Positions 1 to 8,879 of a DNA stretch of 64,000 nucleotides are shown here, in pieces (position 1 is the first letter of the stretch; each line of letters starts with the position of its first letter). A program made the position numbers and the translations under genes. Below the pieces are notes generated by a model that did not search any database, was not told where the DNA came from, and worked only from the letters and a program-made list of their open reading frames with translations. The stretch comes from Lachnospiraceae bacterium (GTDB lineage Bacteria > Bacillota > Clostridia > Lachnospirales > Lachnospiraceae): assembly GCA_022510745.1 (NCBI GenBank), contig JAFLSY010000001.1, positions 582,576-646,575 on the forward strand, read 5' to 3'.

Positions 1-1395
1 ATCCAGAATGCCTATCAGATGATGCTGCGTATGTGCATGAGAGCGCCTTTTTCCCTGATCATTGCCATGTTCATGTCTTTTAGGATCAGTCCCAGACTTG
101 CCAGTATATATCTTGTGGCGGTGCTGATTCTGGCCTGCATACTGGCTCTCATCGTATCCCAGGCCATGAAGCATTTTACCCAGGCATTCCCCAAGTATGA
201 CGATCTGAATGAGAGCGTTCAGGAGAATGTGTCAGCCATCCGCGTTGTGAAGGCCTATGTGCGAGAGGAGCATGAAAACGAGAAGTTTAAAAAGGCCAGC
301 GGGAACATATACAAGATCTTCTGTAAGGCTGAAGGCATTGTGGCTTGGAACAGTCCTGTTATGAGTTTGACTGTCTACACCTGTATTATTCTGATCAGCT
401 GGATCGGGGCCCATATGATCGTGGAGCAGTCCACCATGGTGGATGGCTTTTCTATTGGTCAGCTCACCAGTTTATTGACCTACTGTATGAATATCTTAAT
501 GAATCTGATGATGCTGTCCATGATCTTCGTCATGATGACCATGTCTGCAGCCAGCGCAAGGCGTATCTGTGAGGTGCTAAAAGAAAAGCCGGATCTTGAC
601 AATCCCGAAGATCCTGTCTTTGAGGTTGCGGACGGCAGCATCCGTTTTGAAAATGTTTCTTTCAGCTATAAGAAGGACGCTGATTCCGCAGTACTAAAAA
701 ACATTAATCTGGATATCAGATCCGGTGAGACCATCGGCATTATCGGCGGCACCGGAAGCGCCAAGTCCAGTCTGGTAAACCTGATTTCAAGGCTTTATGA
801 TGTAACGGAAGGAAATTTACAAGTGGGCGGCTTGGATGTGCGTCAGTATGACATGGAAGCGTTACGAAATCAGGTGGCGGTAGTGCTCCAGAACAATGTG
901 CTATTCTCCGGAACCATCTTGGAAAATCTGCGCTGGGGCGACAAGGAAGCCTCCGAAGAGGAGTGCAGGAGGGCCTGTGAGCTTGCCTGTGCCAGTGAAT
1001 TTATAGAAAAAATGCCTGAGGGCTATAACACCTATATCGAACAGGGCGGTACCAACGTCTCCGGCGGCCAGAAGCAGAGACTCTGTATCGCCAGAGCCCT
1101 GTTAAAGAAGCCGAAGATTTTGATTCTGGATGATTCTACCAGCGCGGTAGACACGGCTACGGACGCAAAGATCAGAAAAGCCTTTGCGGAGGAGATCCCG
1201 AATACGACAAAGCTGATCATTGCGCAGAGAATTTCCAGCGTGGAGCATGCAGACCGGATCATCGTCATGCACGAGGGTGAGATTGATGGCTTCGGCACGC
1301 ATGAGGAACTGCTTGCAACGAATGAGATTTACAGAGATGTTTATGAATCTCAGACCGGCGGAAGCGGGGACTTTGACGAGAAAGGAGGCGAGTGA
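1..1395 (+). CDS. ABC exporter half-transporter, degenerate ATPase subunit (5' end missing)
   Basis: The frame is open from base 1, so the gene begins outside the window and lacks its first membrane helices. What remains is the later part of an ABC exporter membrane domain followed by a nucleotide-binding domain. Walker A (about 745-771) reads GGTGSAKSS, with Ala where the family normally has Gly before the Lys. The signature is VSGGQ (about 1056-1070). Walker B (about 1117-1137) ends LILDDS, so the catalytic Glu is Asp, and the switch loop is AQR where an active site has AHR. These are the classic changes of the inactive site of heterodimeric exporters of the TM287/288 or BmrC/BmrD type. The next gene starts one base after this stop and supplies the partner. 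The exported substrate cannot be told from sequence. Confidence 0.93.
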   Translation: MQNAYQMMLRMCMRAPFSLIIAMFMSFRISPRLASIYLVAVLILACILALIVSQAMKHFTQAFPKYDDLNESVQENVSAIRVVKAYVREEHENEKFKKASGNIYKIFCKAEGIVAWNSPVMSLTVYTCIILISWIGAHMIVEQSTMVDGFSIGQLTSLLTYCMNILMNLMMLSMIFVMMTMSAASARRICEVLKEKPDLDNPEDPVFEVADGSIRFENVSFSYKKDADSAVLKNINLDIRSGETIGIIGGTGSAKSSLVNLISRLYDVTEGNLQVGGLDVRQYDMEALRNQVAVVLQNNVLFSGTILENLRWGDKEASEEECRRACELACASEFIEKMPEGYNTYIEQGGTNVSGGQKQRLCIARALLKKPKILILDDSTSAVDTATDAKIRKAFAEEIPNTTKLIIAQRISSVEHADRIIVMHEGEIDGFGTHEELLATNEIYRDVYESQTGGSGDFDEKGGE

Positions 1396-1396
1396 C

Positions 1397-3370
1397 ATGG
1401 CGGAAGAGAGAGCACAGGCATCGGGAACGGCGCAGGCATCGGGAACGGCGCCTAAAGAAAATAAAGGTTTTGGACCCGGCGCAAGAATGAGAGGACCCAG
1501 ACCAAAGATTGAGAATCCCGGTAAAATACTGAAAAGAATCATAGGATATACCCTGAAGGACTATGGGATTCATTGGGTGTTGGTGATCATCTGTATCTTT
1601 GCAAACGTGTTTGCCGGTCTTCAGGGGACTCTTTTCATGCGGACTCTGATCGACTCCTATATCCTACCGCTTTTGGGCAACCAGAATCCGGACTTTTCGC
1701 CCCTTGCAGCGGCTATTACCAGAGTAGCGGGATTTTACGGCATCGGTGTGTTGGCTGCATTTGTCCAGTCCAGGCTGATGATCTATGTGACGCAGGGTAC
1801 CATGCGGAACCTGAGGGACGATATGTTTGAGAAAATGGAGAAGCTTCCCATCAAGTATTTTGATACCCATGCCCACGGTGATATCATGTCTATGTACACG
1901 AACGATATTGACACTATGCGGCAGCTGATCAGCCAGAGTATTCCTCAGTTGGTCAACAGTGTGGTAACGGTAGTGAGCGTACTGATATCCATGTTCGTGT
2001 TGGATGTGCCTTTGACGTTGATTACATTGTTTATGGTGGCAGTGGTAATGGTGGTTGCCAGAAAGATCGGCGGTTTGAGCAGTCGGTTCTTCCTGGCACA
2101 ACAGAGATCATTGGGAGCATTAAACGGATGTGTGGAGGAGACCATGACCGGCCAGAAGGTGGTGAAGGTATTCTGTCACGAGGAGGAGAGTCTTGCCCAG
2201 TTTAACGAACTGAACGATCAGCTCTATGAGAGCGCTTATTCAGCCAACAAGTTTGCCAATCTTATGGGACCTATAAATGCCCAGCTGGGCAACTTAAACT
2301 ACGTGGTCTGCGCAGTCAGTGGAGGTATTCTGGCTATCACTGGAGTATCAGGTCTGTCTCTGGGAACTCTGGCCAGCTTCTTAAACCTGAACAGATCCTT
2401 CAGCATGCCTATCAATCAGATCACCATGCAGGTGAACAGTATCATCATGGCGCTGGCAGGAGGCGACCGGATTTTCAGACTCATGGATGAAACTCCGGAG
2501 GTTGACGAAGGATATGTAGAGCTGGTACACGCGGTGAAACAGCCTGACGGTACCTTGACGGAGAGCAAAGAGAGGACCGGTCTCTGGGCATGGAAACATT
2601 ATCATAAGGCCACCGATACCACTACCTACACGGAACTGAAAGGCGATGTGGTATTTGATCATGTGGATTTCGGCTATACCGATGAGAAGATGATTCTCCA
2701 TGACATTGAGCTGTACGCAAAACCCGGTCAGAAGATTGCCTTTGTAGGTGCTACTGGTGCCGGTAAGACTACGATCACCAATCTGATCAACCGTTTCTAT
2801 GATATTCAGGATGGCAAGATCCGCTATGATGCCATCAATGTAAACAAGATAAAGAAGGCTGACTTACGCCGCTCCCTTGGCATTGTGCTGCAGGATACCC
2901 ATCTGTTTACGGGAACGGTCATGGAAAATATCCGTTACGGAAAGCTGGATGCCACGGATGAAGAGGTGATAAGGGCAGCAAAACTGGCGAATGCCGATGG
3001 CTTTATCAGACGTCTGCCAGAAGGGTATCACACGATGCTGCATGGTGACGGCGCTAATTTAAGCCAAGGACAGAGACAGCTTCTTGCCATTGCCAGAGCA
3101 GCCATTGCGGATCCTCCCGTGCTGATTCTGGATGAGGCTACCAGTTCCATCGACACCAGAACGGAGAAGCTGGTGCAGCAGGGCATGGATGCGCTGATGA
3201 AGGGACGTACCAACTTTGTGATCGCGCACAGGCTTTCTACCGTAAAGAACAGCGACTGCATCATGGTGTTGGAGCAGGGCCGCATCATTGAGCGCGGTAC
3301 CCACGACCAGTTGTTAGAGCAGAAGGGAAAGTATTACCAGTTGTATACGGGAAACGCAGTAACGACATAA
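1397..3370 (+). CDS. ABC exporter half-transporter, catalytic ATPase subunit
   Basis: 657-residue ABC exporter half. The frame is open further upstream, but the ATG at 1397 follows an AAAGGAGG site at 1381-1387, overlaps the previous stop region and begins MAEERAQASG, so it is chosen. A low-complexity N-terminus (the ASGTAQ stretch) precedes six predicted membrane helices. The nucleotide-binding domain has a normal Walker A (GATGAGKTT, about 2747-2773), Walker B (LILDEAT, about 3121-3141) and switch His (IAHR). Its signature motif is LSQGQ rather than LSGGQ. That is expected, because this signature faces the degenerate Walker site of the partner at 1-1395. The pair therefore carries one active and one degenerate ATP site, as known for heterodimeric exporters. 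It probably sits in the cytoplasmic membrane; cargo unknown. Confidence 0.95.
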   Translation: MAEERAQASGTAQASGTAPKENKGFGPGARMRGPRPKIENPGKILKRIIGYTLKDYGIHWVLVIICIFANVFAGLQGTLFMRTLIDSYILPLLGNQNPDFSPLAAAITRVAGFYGIGVLAAFVQSRLMIYVTQGTMRNLRDDMFEKMEKLPIKYFDTHAHGDIMSMYTNDIDTMRQLISQSIPQLVNSVVTVVSVLISMFVLDVPLTLITLFMVAVVMVVARKIGGLSSRFFLAQQRSLGALNGCVEETMTGQKVVKVFCHEEESLAQFNELNDQLYESAYSANKFANLMGPINAQLGNLNYVVCAVSGGILAITGVSGLSLGTLASFLNLNRSFSMPINQITMQVNSIIMALAGGDRIFRLMDETPEVDEGYVELVHAVKQPDGTLTESKERTGLWAWKHYHKATDTTTYTELKGDVVFDHVDFGYTDEKMILHDIELYAKPGQKIAFVGATGAGKTTITNLINRFYDIQDGKIRYDAINVNKIKKADLRRSLGIVLQDTHLFTGTVMENIRYGKLDATDEEVIRAAKLANADGFIRRLPEGYHTMLHGDGANLSQGQRQLLAIARAAIADPPVLILDEATSSIDTRTEKLVQQGMDALMKGRTNFVIAHRLSTVKNSDCIMVLEQGRIIERGTHDQLLEQKGKYYQLYTGNAVTT

Positions 3371-3402
3371 ATTTTTTGCTTATTAAAACACAGGATTTTA
3401 CA

Positions 3403-3443
3403 GGGAGCTAACGTATATCTGATATGCGTTAGCTTCCTTTTTA
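3403..3443 (+). terminator. Rho-independent terminator after the ABC exporter
   Basis: Stem with arms around GGAGCTAACG and CGTTAGCTTCC followed by TTTTTATTTT. A related hairpin with the same flanks (TTTACAGGGA before the stem) stands at 49832-49877, before the third cassette, so it may travel with the cassette upstream region. Confidence 0.75.
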
Positions 3444-3519
3444 TTTTAATAGCTGCATATCGGACATTATTTGAAATAATTAACCCTTGTTTTGCAACTT
3501 TTTATACCATTTTAAAAGA

Positions 3520-3586
3520 TTTCGTATTAAAAAAAGGGGGTTTCGTATAATTTGGGTATTTCACCAACAAAATTTGGCGATATAAA
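3520..3586 (+). promoter_or_regulatory. LytTR-type operator and -10 box, cassette 1
   Basis: Two direct repeats, TTTCGTATTA at 3520-3529 and TTTCGTATAA at 3541-3550, lie exactly 21 bp apart (two helical turns). A TATAAA box stands at 3581-3586, 30 bp after the second repeat, and no good TTGACA -35 is seen. LytTR proteins such as AgrA are known to bind direct repeats of about 9 bp spaced near this distance. The equivalent sites of the other cassettes have the same spacing, so this is read as an autoregulated, activator-dependent promoter for 3634-9890. Confidence 0.7.
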
Positions 3587-3633
3587 TTACAGAAATATTT
3601 AAAAACTCACAAGATAGAGGGAAGTGATCTGAA

Positions 3634-4356
3634 TTGATAGATATAGCGATATGTGATGATGAAAAAGTCATAAGGAAACGGATAACAGATTTAATAAATA
3701 AGCAGGGAGCAGACTGCCACATAGATAATTTTGGGGCGGGGAATGAGCTGCTTGCAGCAGGGAAACATTTTGACATGATTTTCCTTGATATACAAATGGA
3801 GGGTAGAAACGGCATAGAAACCGCAAGGGTGATAAGGGAATATGACACAGAAGTCGTTATTGTCTTTGTTACGGCTATGAAAGAGTATGTGTTTGAAGCC
3901 TTTGACGTGGCGGCGTTCCACTACCTATTAAAGCCGATTGATGAAAAGAAATTTGCGGAAGTCTTTGAAAATGCAGTAAAAGAAATACAGGAGCAGCAAA
4001 GGACGCAGGAAGCCGAAGCCCCTACACTTTTAATAAAAGCAAAGAACCGCAGCCATATGTTGAAGCAAAGTGAGATCATCTTCATTGAGAACAGGGCTAA
4101 CAAGGTTGAGATACACACCGCAAAAGAAGTGATAGAAACCTATTATACCATGTCAAAGTTAGAGGGTGAGCTTGTGAGCAGCTTCTACCGCTGCCACAGG
4201 GGGTATCTTGTGAATATGGAGCATATCAGAGAGTACAGTAGTGACATGATAGATATGGATAATGGGGAGCGGGTATATCTTGCAAAGGATAAATACCCGG
4301 AGTTTGTAAAGGAATATATGCGGTATCTTGGGGACGGAGGTACGGCTGATGTATGA
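3634..4356 (+). CDS. LytTR-family response regulator, cassette 1
   Basis: 240 residues, starting at TTG after GAGGGA around 3617-3622. An N-terminal receiver domain carries the acidic pair DD at residues 8-9, the phospho-acceptor Asp in FLDIQM near residue 53, and the conserved Lys in LLKPID. A C-terminal LytTR DNA-binding domain follows, with IFIENRANKVEIHT and FYRCHRGYLVN as typical landmarks. It should bind the direct repeats at 3520-3550 when phosphorylated by the kinase encoded at 4349, whose start overlaps this gene by 8 bp. It closely resembles the regulators at 10219 and 50015, which indicates cassette duplication. The signal sensed is unknown. Confidence 0.94.
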   Translation: MIDIAICDDEKVIRKRITDLINKQGADCHIDNFGAGNELLAAGKHFDMIFLDIQMEGRNGIETARVIREYDTEVVIVFVTAMKEYVFEAFDVAAFHYLLKPIDEKKFAEVFENAVKEIQEQQRTQEAEAPTLLIKAKNRSHMLKQSEIIFIENRANKVEIHTAKEVIETYYTMSKLEGELVSSFYRCHRGYLVNMEHIREYSSDMIDMDNGERVYLAKDKYPEFVKEYMRYLGDGGTADV

Positions 4357-5824
4357 TGTTATAAGTCTGGTCTTTGAAATATATTATGCTGCTTTTTGCG
4401 GATATTGCCTGCAATATTTTTATGGGAGTTTTTTAGAGTATAAAAGACGGGAAAGACGCTGGAACGGCTTATGTGTGGCGGTTTCCTATACGGTATTAAG
4501 GCTATGCGTCAATCTGGTATTGCCGTCTGATTACGGTGATATTAGGACAATAGGAAATCTGATTTTGACCTTTAGTATTCTGACTGTCATATCACTTTTG
4601 TTTTATAAAGCAGTAAAAGCGATTACAGGTTATCTTGTCATTACTTTCATGGCGGTTGTACAGATTAGTTTTTTTATTGCATACAACATTTATGCAATGG
4701 GAACAGGGCTAAATAAGTTCTGGTTTTGGTGCATGAAAAAGGGTTATATTGCAGATGAAAATGTACTTGTAATAATCGTATGGATAACATTAATAGGATT
4801 ACAATTGTTAATGTTTGTTATCTTTTCAATTCTATGTTATCGTTCCTTGAAAAAGATTATACAGAGTTTCCGTGAAAAGGAGTATCCCATTCAGAGGATG
4901 GAACTTTTGTTTATCCTTGCACCAAGCATGGCGGGATATTTGATATGTGTTTTACTGCGGGTTATCGTGATTACAATAGAAAACGGTATGCCGGAATTGA
5001 TATACGAAAAATACCCGGTGCTGTTTTTTCTTGTCCCAGCAATCTTGATACTGTGTCTTTTGACAATCATATATGGTGTAAAGCTGTTTCAAGATATGAT
5101 TTACCTAAATAGGGAAAGAAACAGCAGGGCAATTTTAGAAAAGCAGGTAAGTAGTATGCAGGAACAGATGGCAGAAATGGAGCATATCCATTCCGGCATA
5201 CGGAGCATGAAGCACGATATGAAGAACACGCTTACTGTTATTATACAGCTTGCAGATAAAAACGGAAATGCGGAAAATACGGAACTACACGCCTATCTGT
5301 CTGAATTAAACCAGACTTTTGACAGATTGGAAATTCGCTTTAAAACAGGGAATACAGTGGTTGATACGCTGCTTGGCATGAAGTATCACGATATTATGCG
5401 TACCATACCAGATTTACAGCTAAGTGCGGATAAGCTGCTTTTTCCCGAAAATTTGATGATACAAAGCTATGATATAAGCGTTATTCTGGGAAATGCACTG
5501 GATAACGCAATCGAAGCCTGTAAAAAGCAAAAGGCAGCAGAACAGGGATCAGAAACCTTTATCCGTCTGTATTCCTTTTCAAAAAGAAAAATGCTGTTTA
5601 TAAGGGTGGAGAACAGTTTTGACGGGGAGGTGATACGCAGGCAGGGAGCAGAATTTCCGGCAACAACTAAGCCGGACAAAAAGGTGCATGGAATTGGGCT
5701 GACTAACATCAAAAACACCGCTGAAAAGTATCATGGCGGGGTAGACTGGACAGTCAAAAACAAGGTATTTACCTTGACGGTAATGTTAAAAAATGAAAGG
5801 AGTACACAAAATGAGTATCAGTAA
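4349..5824 (+). CDS. GHKL sensor histidine kinase, cassette 1
   Basis: 491 residues. The ATG at 4349 lies behind GGAGG at 4336-4340 and overlaps the regulator stop by 8 bp, so the longer open frame is not used. The first 255 residues contain about seven hydrophobic helices, as in AgrC/ComD-like sensors. A coiled segment follows, then the phospho-acceptor region RSMKHDMKNTL and a GHKL ATPase domain with NALDNAIEACKK and HGIGLTNI. Kinases of this class commonly sense peptides, but no AgrB-like processing gene or AgrD precursor is adjacent. The 3' end overlaps the start of the next gene by 14 bp, suggesting translational coupling. A decayed copy of this gene's 3' end is seen at 52250-52321. Confidence 0.93.
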   Translation: MYDVISLVFEIYYAAFCGYCLQYFYGSFLEYKRRERRWNGLCVAVSYTVLRLCVNLVLPSDYGDIRTIGNLILTFSILTVISLLFYKAVKAITGYLVITFMAVVQISFFIAYNIYAMGTGLNKFWFWCMKKGYIADENVLVIIVWITLIGLQLLMFVIFSILCYRSLKKIIQSFREKEYPIQRMELLFILAPSMAGYLICVLLRVIVITIENGMPELIYEKYPVLFFLVPAILILCLLTIIYGVKLFQDMIYLNRERNSRAILEKQVSSMQEQMAEMEHIHSGIRSMKHDMKNTLTVIIQLADKNGNAENTELHAYLSELNQTFDRLEIRFKTGNTVVDTLLGMKYHDIMRTIPDLQLSADKLLFPENLMIQSYDISVILGNALDNAIEACKKQKAAEQGSETFIRLYSFSKRKMLFIRVENSFDGEVIRRQGAEFPATTKPDKKVHGIGLTNIKNTAEKYHGGVDWTVKNKVFTLTVMLKNERSTQNEYQ

Positions 5825-6554
5825 TGTAAACGGCATATTCGCAGCATATCAGTATGCGAATAGGACACAAAAAACAGCGACAGGGCAAACCAGCTTTACG
5901 GAACAGTTAAAGAATACAGCGGAAAGCAACGGGGCAACAAGGTCAGATGAATATACGGAGTACCTAAAGTCAAGATATGGTGCTAATGTGATGGTGAAGG
6001 ACGTTGGAAAAGACCAGCGAAGTATTGATAATTTCGGAGCAAGCATAGCTGGATATAACAATGTGGTAATTGCACCGAATATTTTGGAGCAAATGGCGAA
6101 TGATCCGGAAAAAGCTGCTTATTATGAAAGCAAAATTCAAGCAGCACTTAATGATTTTCCGAGACATCAGGCAGAGTTATCAGCAGCAGGATTTGAAATT
6201 CATTCTTATGCTGTAGGCATTGGTTCGGATGGTACAGTATATAAATATGTTACTGGCGATTTAAAGCCAGAGGTAAGAGCAAAGATAGAAGCGAAGATGA
6301 AAGCAGAGGACGAGGAAAAAAGAGCCAGACGGGAGAAATATAAGGAACTTAGTGAGGAAGCAGCAGAAAAGCGCAGGGAGCTTTTAGCGATACAGAACCA
6401 AAAACAGGCTATGGCGGAAGCCCTACGTAACAGTATGCTTAGTGCAGAAACCAATTTCTACATAACAAATCCGTCACAGGTGGTTGCTCCTGCTGTTACG
6501 GCTTATGAGAATGCAATCAGCACATTTAGCAACAGTGTTATAGATAGCATTTAG
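5811..6554 (+). CDS. Uncharacterised cassette effector protein (family with DPE core and AYE C-terminus)
   Basis: 247 residues. The ATG at 5811 has AAAGGAG about 8 bp upstream; an earlier in-frame ATG at 5793 sits before that site and is rejected. There is no signal peptide or membrane helix. Three shared blocks are visible: an N-terminal segment with AAYQYA and QTSFTEQL, a core PNILEQMANDPEKAAYYE near residue 90, and a Lys/Glu-rich helical stretch leading to TAYENAISTFSNS at the C-terminus. The next gene is a close paralogue. From memory the core resembles Pfam DUF6033, which I could not check. Biochemical role unknown; position behind a LytTR/GHKL pair implies it is a regulated output. Confidence 0.88.
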   Translation: MSISNVNGIFAAYQYANRTQKTATGQTSFTEQLKNTAESNGATRSDEYTEYLKSRYGANVMVKDVGKDQRSIDNFGASIAGYNNVVIAPNILEQMANDPEKAAYYESKIQAALNDFPRHQAELSAAGFEIHSYAVGIGSDGTVYKYVTGDLKPEVRAKIEAKMKAEDEEKRARREKYKELSEEAAEKRRELLAIQNQKQAMAEALRNSMLSAETNFYITNPSQVVAPAVTAYENAISTFSNSVIDSI

Positions 6555-6604
6555 GGATATGATAATCTGAATGGATATTTGGATTAAATACAGTAACTAA
6601 AGGT

Positions 6605-6657
6605 GCTTGGACTCAAAACGAGAGAGCTTGCAAGGCTTTGACTGACAGAGAAGCCTT
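6605..6657 (+). ncRNA. Two-hairpin leader RNA element, copy A
   Basis: Hairpin 1 pairs GC and CTC (6605-6606, 6611-6613) with GAG and GC (6620-6622, 6626-6627) around an internal loop TTGGA opposite AGA. Hairpin 2 pairs AAGGCTT with AAGCCTT and carries the loop core GACTGACAGA (6640-6649). Copies B and C keep the same loops while the stem sequences change in compensating fashion. It ends 21 bp before the GTG of the next gene, so it is probably a cis-acting 5' leader. Confidence 0.65.
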
Positions 6658-6678
6658 ATGATGTAAAGGAGAATAATT

Positions 6679-7413
6679 GTGAGTATTGGAAATGTAACAA
6701 GTTCCTTATTCGCAGCATATCAGTATGCGGATAAGGCACAGAAAACGGCGGCAGGGCAAACCAACTTTACGGAGCAGTTAAAAAACACCGCAGGCGGGGC
6801 AAGAGTAGATGCATACTTAGATTATCTGAAATCAAAGTACGGAAATGTATCTATTCAGAGTGTTGGAAAAGACCAGACAAGCCTTGATAGGGTAGGAAAA
6901 AGTATGAGCGGTAATGATGTGATTATTGCTCCAAATATTTTGGAAGAAATGGCAAATGACCCGGAAAAGGCGGCTTATTATGAACAAAAGATAGATCATT
7001 ATTTTGACGATATAGTTCCGAAAGGAATAAGTTTGTTTGCGGCACAGGGACTGGTCTTTGAACCAGCGGGAGTAGTTGTCCACGAGGACGGTACAGTAAC
7101 ATATATTGCTGGTTGTAGCGATTCCCCAGAGCGTGTTGCTCAAGTCCAAGCAGAACGAAAGGCTAAGAGTGAAAAAAGAGCAGAACAACGAAGAGAGCAG
7201 TTAGAACGCAGCCAAGAAGTAGCAGAACAGCAGAAACAGATAATGGAAAGCTACTTGCTAAGACAGACTATGACAGAAGCCATATATAAGAGCATGTTTG
7301 ATGCGGAAGCGAATTATCACTTTATAGGACAGTCACAGGAGATTCCTTTTGCTATTACGGCTTATGAAAGTGCGATTAGCACATTTAGCAACAGTGTTAT
7401 GGGAAATTTATAG
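6679..7413 (+). CDS. Uncharacterised cassette effector protein, close paralogue of the preceding gene
   Basis: 244 residues with a GTG start behind AAAGGAGA (6665-6672). It repeats the architecture of the gene at 5811 almost block for block: FAAYQYA and QTNFTEQL near the N-terminus, PNILEEMANDPEKAAYYEQ in the core, and TAYESAISTFSNSV at the end, separated by a charged, probably coiled segment. This is a tandem duplication with divergence in the middle third. It is the first of three genes preceded by the two-hairpin RNA element (6605-6657), so its expression may be tuned separately from the upstream gene. No catalytic motif was found and no function is assigned. Confidence 0.87.
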   Translation: MSIGNVTSSLFAAYQYADKAQKTAAGQTNFTEQLKNTAGGARVDAYLDYLKSKYGNVSIQSVGKDQTSLDRVGKSMSGNDVIIAPNILEEMANDPEKAAYYEQKIDHYFDDIVPKGISLFAAQGLVFEPAGVVVHEDGTVTYIAGCSDSPERVAQVQAERKAKSEKRAEQRREQLERSQEVAEQQKQIMESYLLRQTMTEAIYKSMFDAEANYHFIGQSQEIPFAITAYESAISTFSNSVMGNL

Positions 7414-7424
7414 GAGGAAGTATA

Positions 7425-8180
7425 ATGGACTTTGGAATAACAAGTAAATTAAGTGAGTATTATCTGGCTAATCTTTATCAGAAAAGCAAGGCTGCAGGGA
7501 CAGCTAACGTAACCAACTTTTTAAGTGCTATATCTGCAAAGGCGGCAGAGAGTACAAAGGGAATAACCTTTGAGGAAATGTGGAAATCAAGATATCCAGG
7601 TGCGTATTATCATGTAATGGACGCTTTCGGCATTAACGAGGGAATATGGGGGAGAAATGATTTTCCATATGAAAAATTCTTTGAGGATAATGTGGACGAA
7701 AGTGTATTGGATTGGAAACCGAATGGAGCGGAACCGGCAGATGATGATAGGAGTGTTGTAGCAAGGAGAAATTCGACTTTGGGGAAAAAGGCTGTTGTTG
7801 TACCGCCGGAATTGGAAGAAAAAATGAAAAATGATCCAAAGTTAGCTGAAAGTGTTATGGCAACCGTTGAAAAGTTTATTTCTGAACAGGACGCTTCTGT
7901 TCCCGGTGTAAGAAAATCATTTTTAATTGCGCTTGATAAGGACGGAAATATTGCACATTACAGAATTATTGGAGAAGGGCAGATTACACATTCAACATCA
8001 GGAAGTGTAGAACAAGAAAAAAGAGACAAGAAACGCAAAGAATGGGAGCAGATTGCTGAAGAAAACGCAATCAAGCGCAAGTTGCAACAGCAGGAGGCAG
8101 ATAAAAGATATTATCAGAGCAGTATTGTAAAAGAAGCTGTTTCCGCTACCTATGAAGCAAATAGTTTCTTTGCAAAATAA
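7425..8180 (+). CDS. Uncharacterised cassette effector protein, MDFG subtype
   Basis: 251 residues, ATG behind AGGAGG eight bases upstream and 11 bp after the previous stop. It is a second subtype of the family. The N-terminus MDFGITSKLSEYYLANLYQK is nearly the same as that of the gene at 52331, and both contain a WxRNDFP block around residue 70-80. The shared core appears as PPELEEKMKNDPKLAES, followed by an ENAIKRKLQQQEAD helix and a C-terminal SATYEAN, equivalent to the AYE motif of its neighbours. Soluble, no signal peptide. The close pairing with the distant 52331 gene links cassettes 1 and 3/4 evolutionarily. Function unknown. Confidence 0.86.
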   Translation: MDFGITSKLSEYYLANLYQKSKAAGTANVTNFLSAISAKAAESTKGITFEEMWKSRYPGAYYHVMDAFGINEGIWGRNDFPYEKFFEDNVDESVLDWKPNGAEPADDDRSVVARRNSTLGKKAVVVPPELEEKMKNDPKLAESVMATVEKFISEQDASVPGVRKSFLIALDKDGNIAHYRIIGEGQITHSTSGSVEQEKRDKKRKEWEQIAEENAIKRKLQQQEADKRYYQSSIVKEAVSATYEANSFFAK

Positions 8181-8205
8181 AAGTTTAAAATTGGAGGATA
8201 TGAAA

Positions 8206-8778
8206 ATGAATGTAGGTGGAGTAAATACAAATTATCCAATAGGATATGAAGCAAGAAGAACACAGAGGGCAACATCTGGAACGAGTTTTGCAAGCGCTAT
8301 GGGGAAAACGGCGAATGTGAACAGCGGACATGGTTTTACACTGCACTGGTTTGACAATGAAGAGGGCGATAAGGCGATAGGAGCATGCGGTTTAAATGGC
8401 GGTTCCGCAACTGTATATAAGCCTGTCGATTTTGACCCGGAAAACCCTGTTTATAAAGTGAAAGTATGGGACGCTGCGGGGAATGTGACAGAGGAACGCA
8501 TGGTAGATGTTTCAAAGGTTGACCCTCAAAATAGTGATTTTATTGATATGCTTGCCTACTCCGGTCACTTGGCGGACAGTGGAGAGTGCCCCGGAGCTTT
8601 TAGCGCATTTATAGAATCATCTGCTAATCCTCATGGTTCGGGGAGCGTATATGACAGCTATTTGGACAAAATGGACTGGAAAAGCATTGCTAAATATTAT
8701 ATGCAATTACAATATGATCTGGGAAATATAAGCGGTTATATGTCTTATAAAAAGTTCTGGGACTTCTTGGAGCAGTAA
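8206..8778 (+). CDS. Uncharacterised cassette protein, VDP subtype
   Basis: 190 residues. Two ATG codons occur at 8200 and 8206; GGAGG at 8193-8197 is two bases from the first and eight from the second, so 8206 is preferred. The N-terminus has the family leader (NTNYPIGYEARR, then GTSFASAMGK), but the body lacks the DPE core. Instead it has VYKVKVWD and a VSKVDPQNSDFIDMLAYS block, which is matched by VFEVDPRNASQMEIFALMSY in the gene at 15351. These two form a separate subtype that shares only the leader with the rest. The C-terminal part is rich in aromatic residues. No known enzyme motif was recognised. Confidence 0.85.
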   Translation: MNVGGVNTNYPIGYEARRTQRATSGTSFASAMGKTANVNSGHGFTLHWFDNEEGDKAIGACGLNGGSATVYKPVDFDPENPVYKVKVWDAAGNVTEERMVDVSKVDPQNSDFIDMLAYSGHLADSGECPGAFSAFIESSANPHGSGSVYDSYLDKMDWKSIAKYYMQLQYDLGNISGYMSYKKFWDFLEQ

Positions 8779-8785
8779 CATAAAA

Positions 8786-8851
8786 TGCTTGGACTTGAAA
8801 AAGGGAGCAAAGCGATAACGCTTGGCGGTTCCGACTGACAGAGGAACCGCC
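8786..8851 (+). ncRNA. Two-hairpin leader RNA element, copy B
   Basis: Hairpin 1 pairs TGC/GCA and CTT/AAG around TTGGA opposite GGA (8786-8809). An extra small hairpin AGCG-ATAA-CGCT follows. Hairpin 2 is a perfect 9-bp stem GGCGGTTCC/GGAACCGCC with loop GACTGACAGA (8833-8842). It ends 28 bp before the ATG of the next gene. This is the best-formed copy. Confidence 0.7.
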
Positions 8852-8879
8852 ATAAAGAATAATTCGGAGGAATTAGAAA

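Noticed and set aside
3573..3586. CGATAT-type -10 of sigma-28 at the cassette promoters
   Set aside because: No TAAA -35 at the right distance in any copy; a normal TATAA box with LytTR repeats explains the pattern better.
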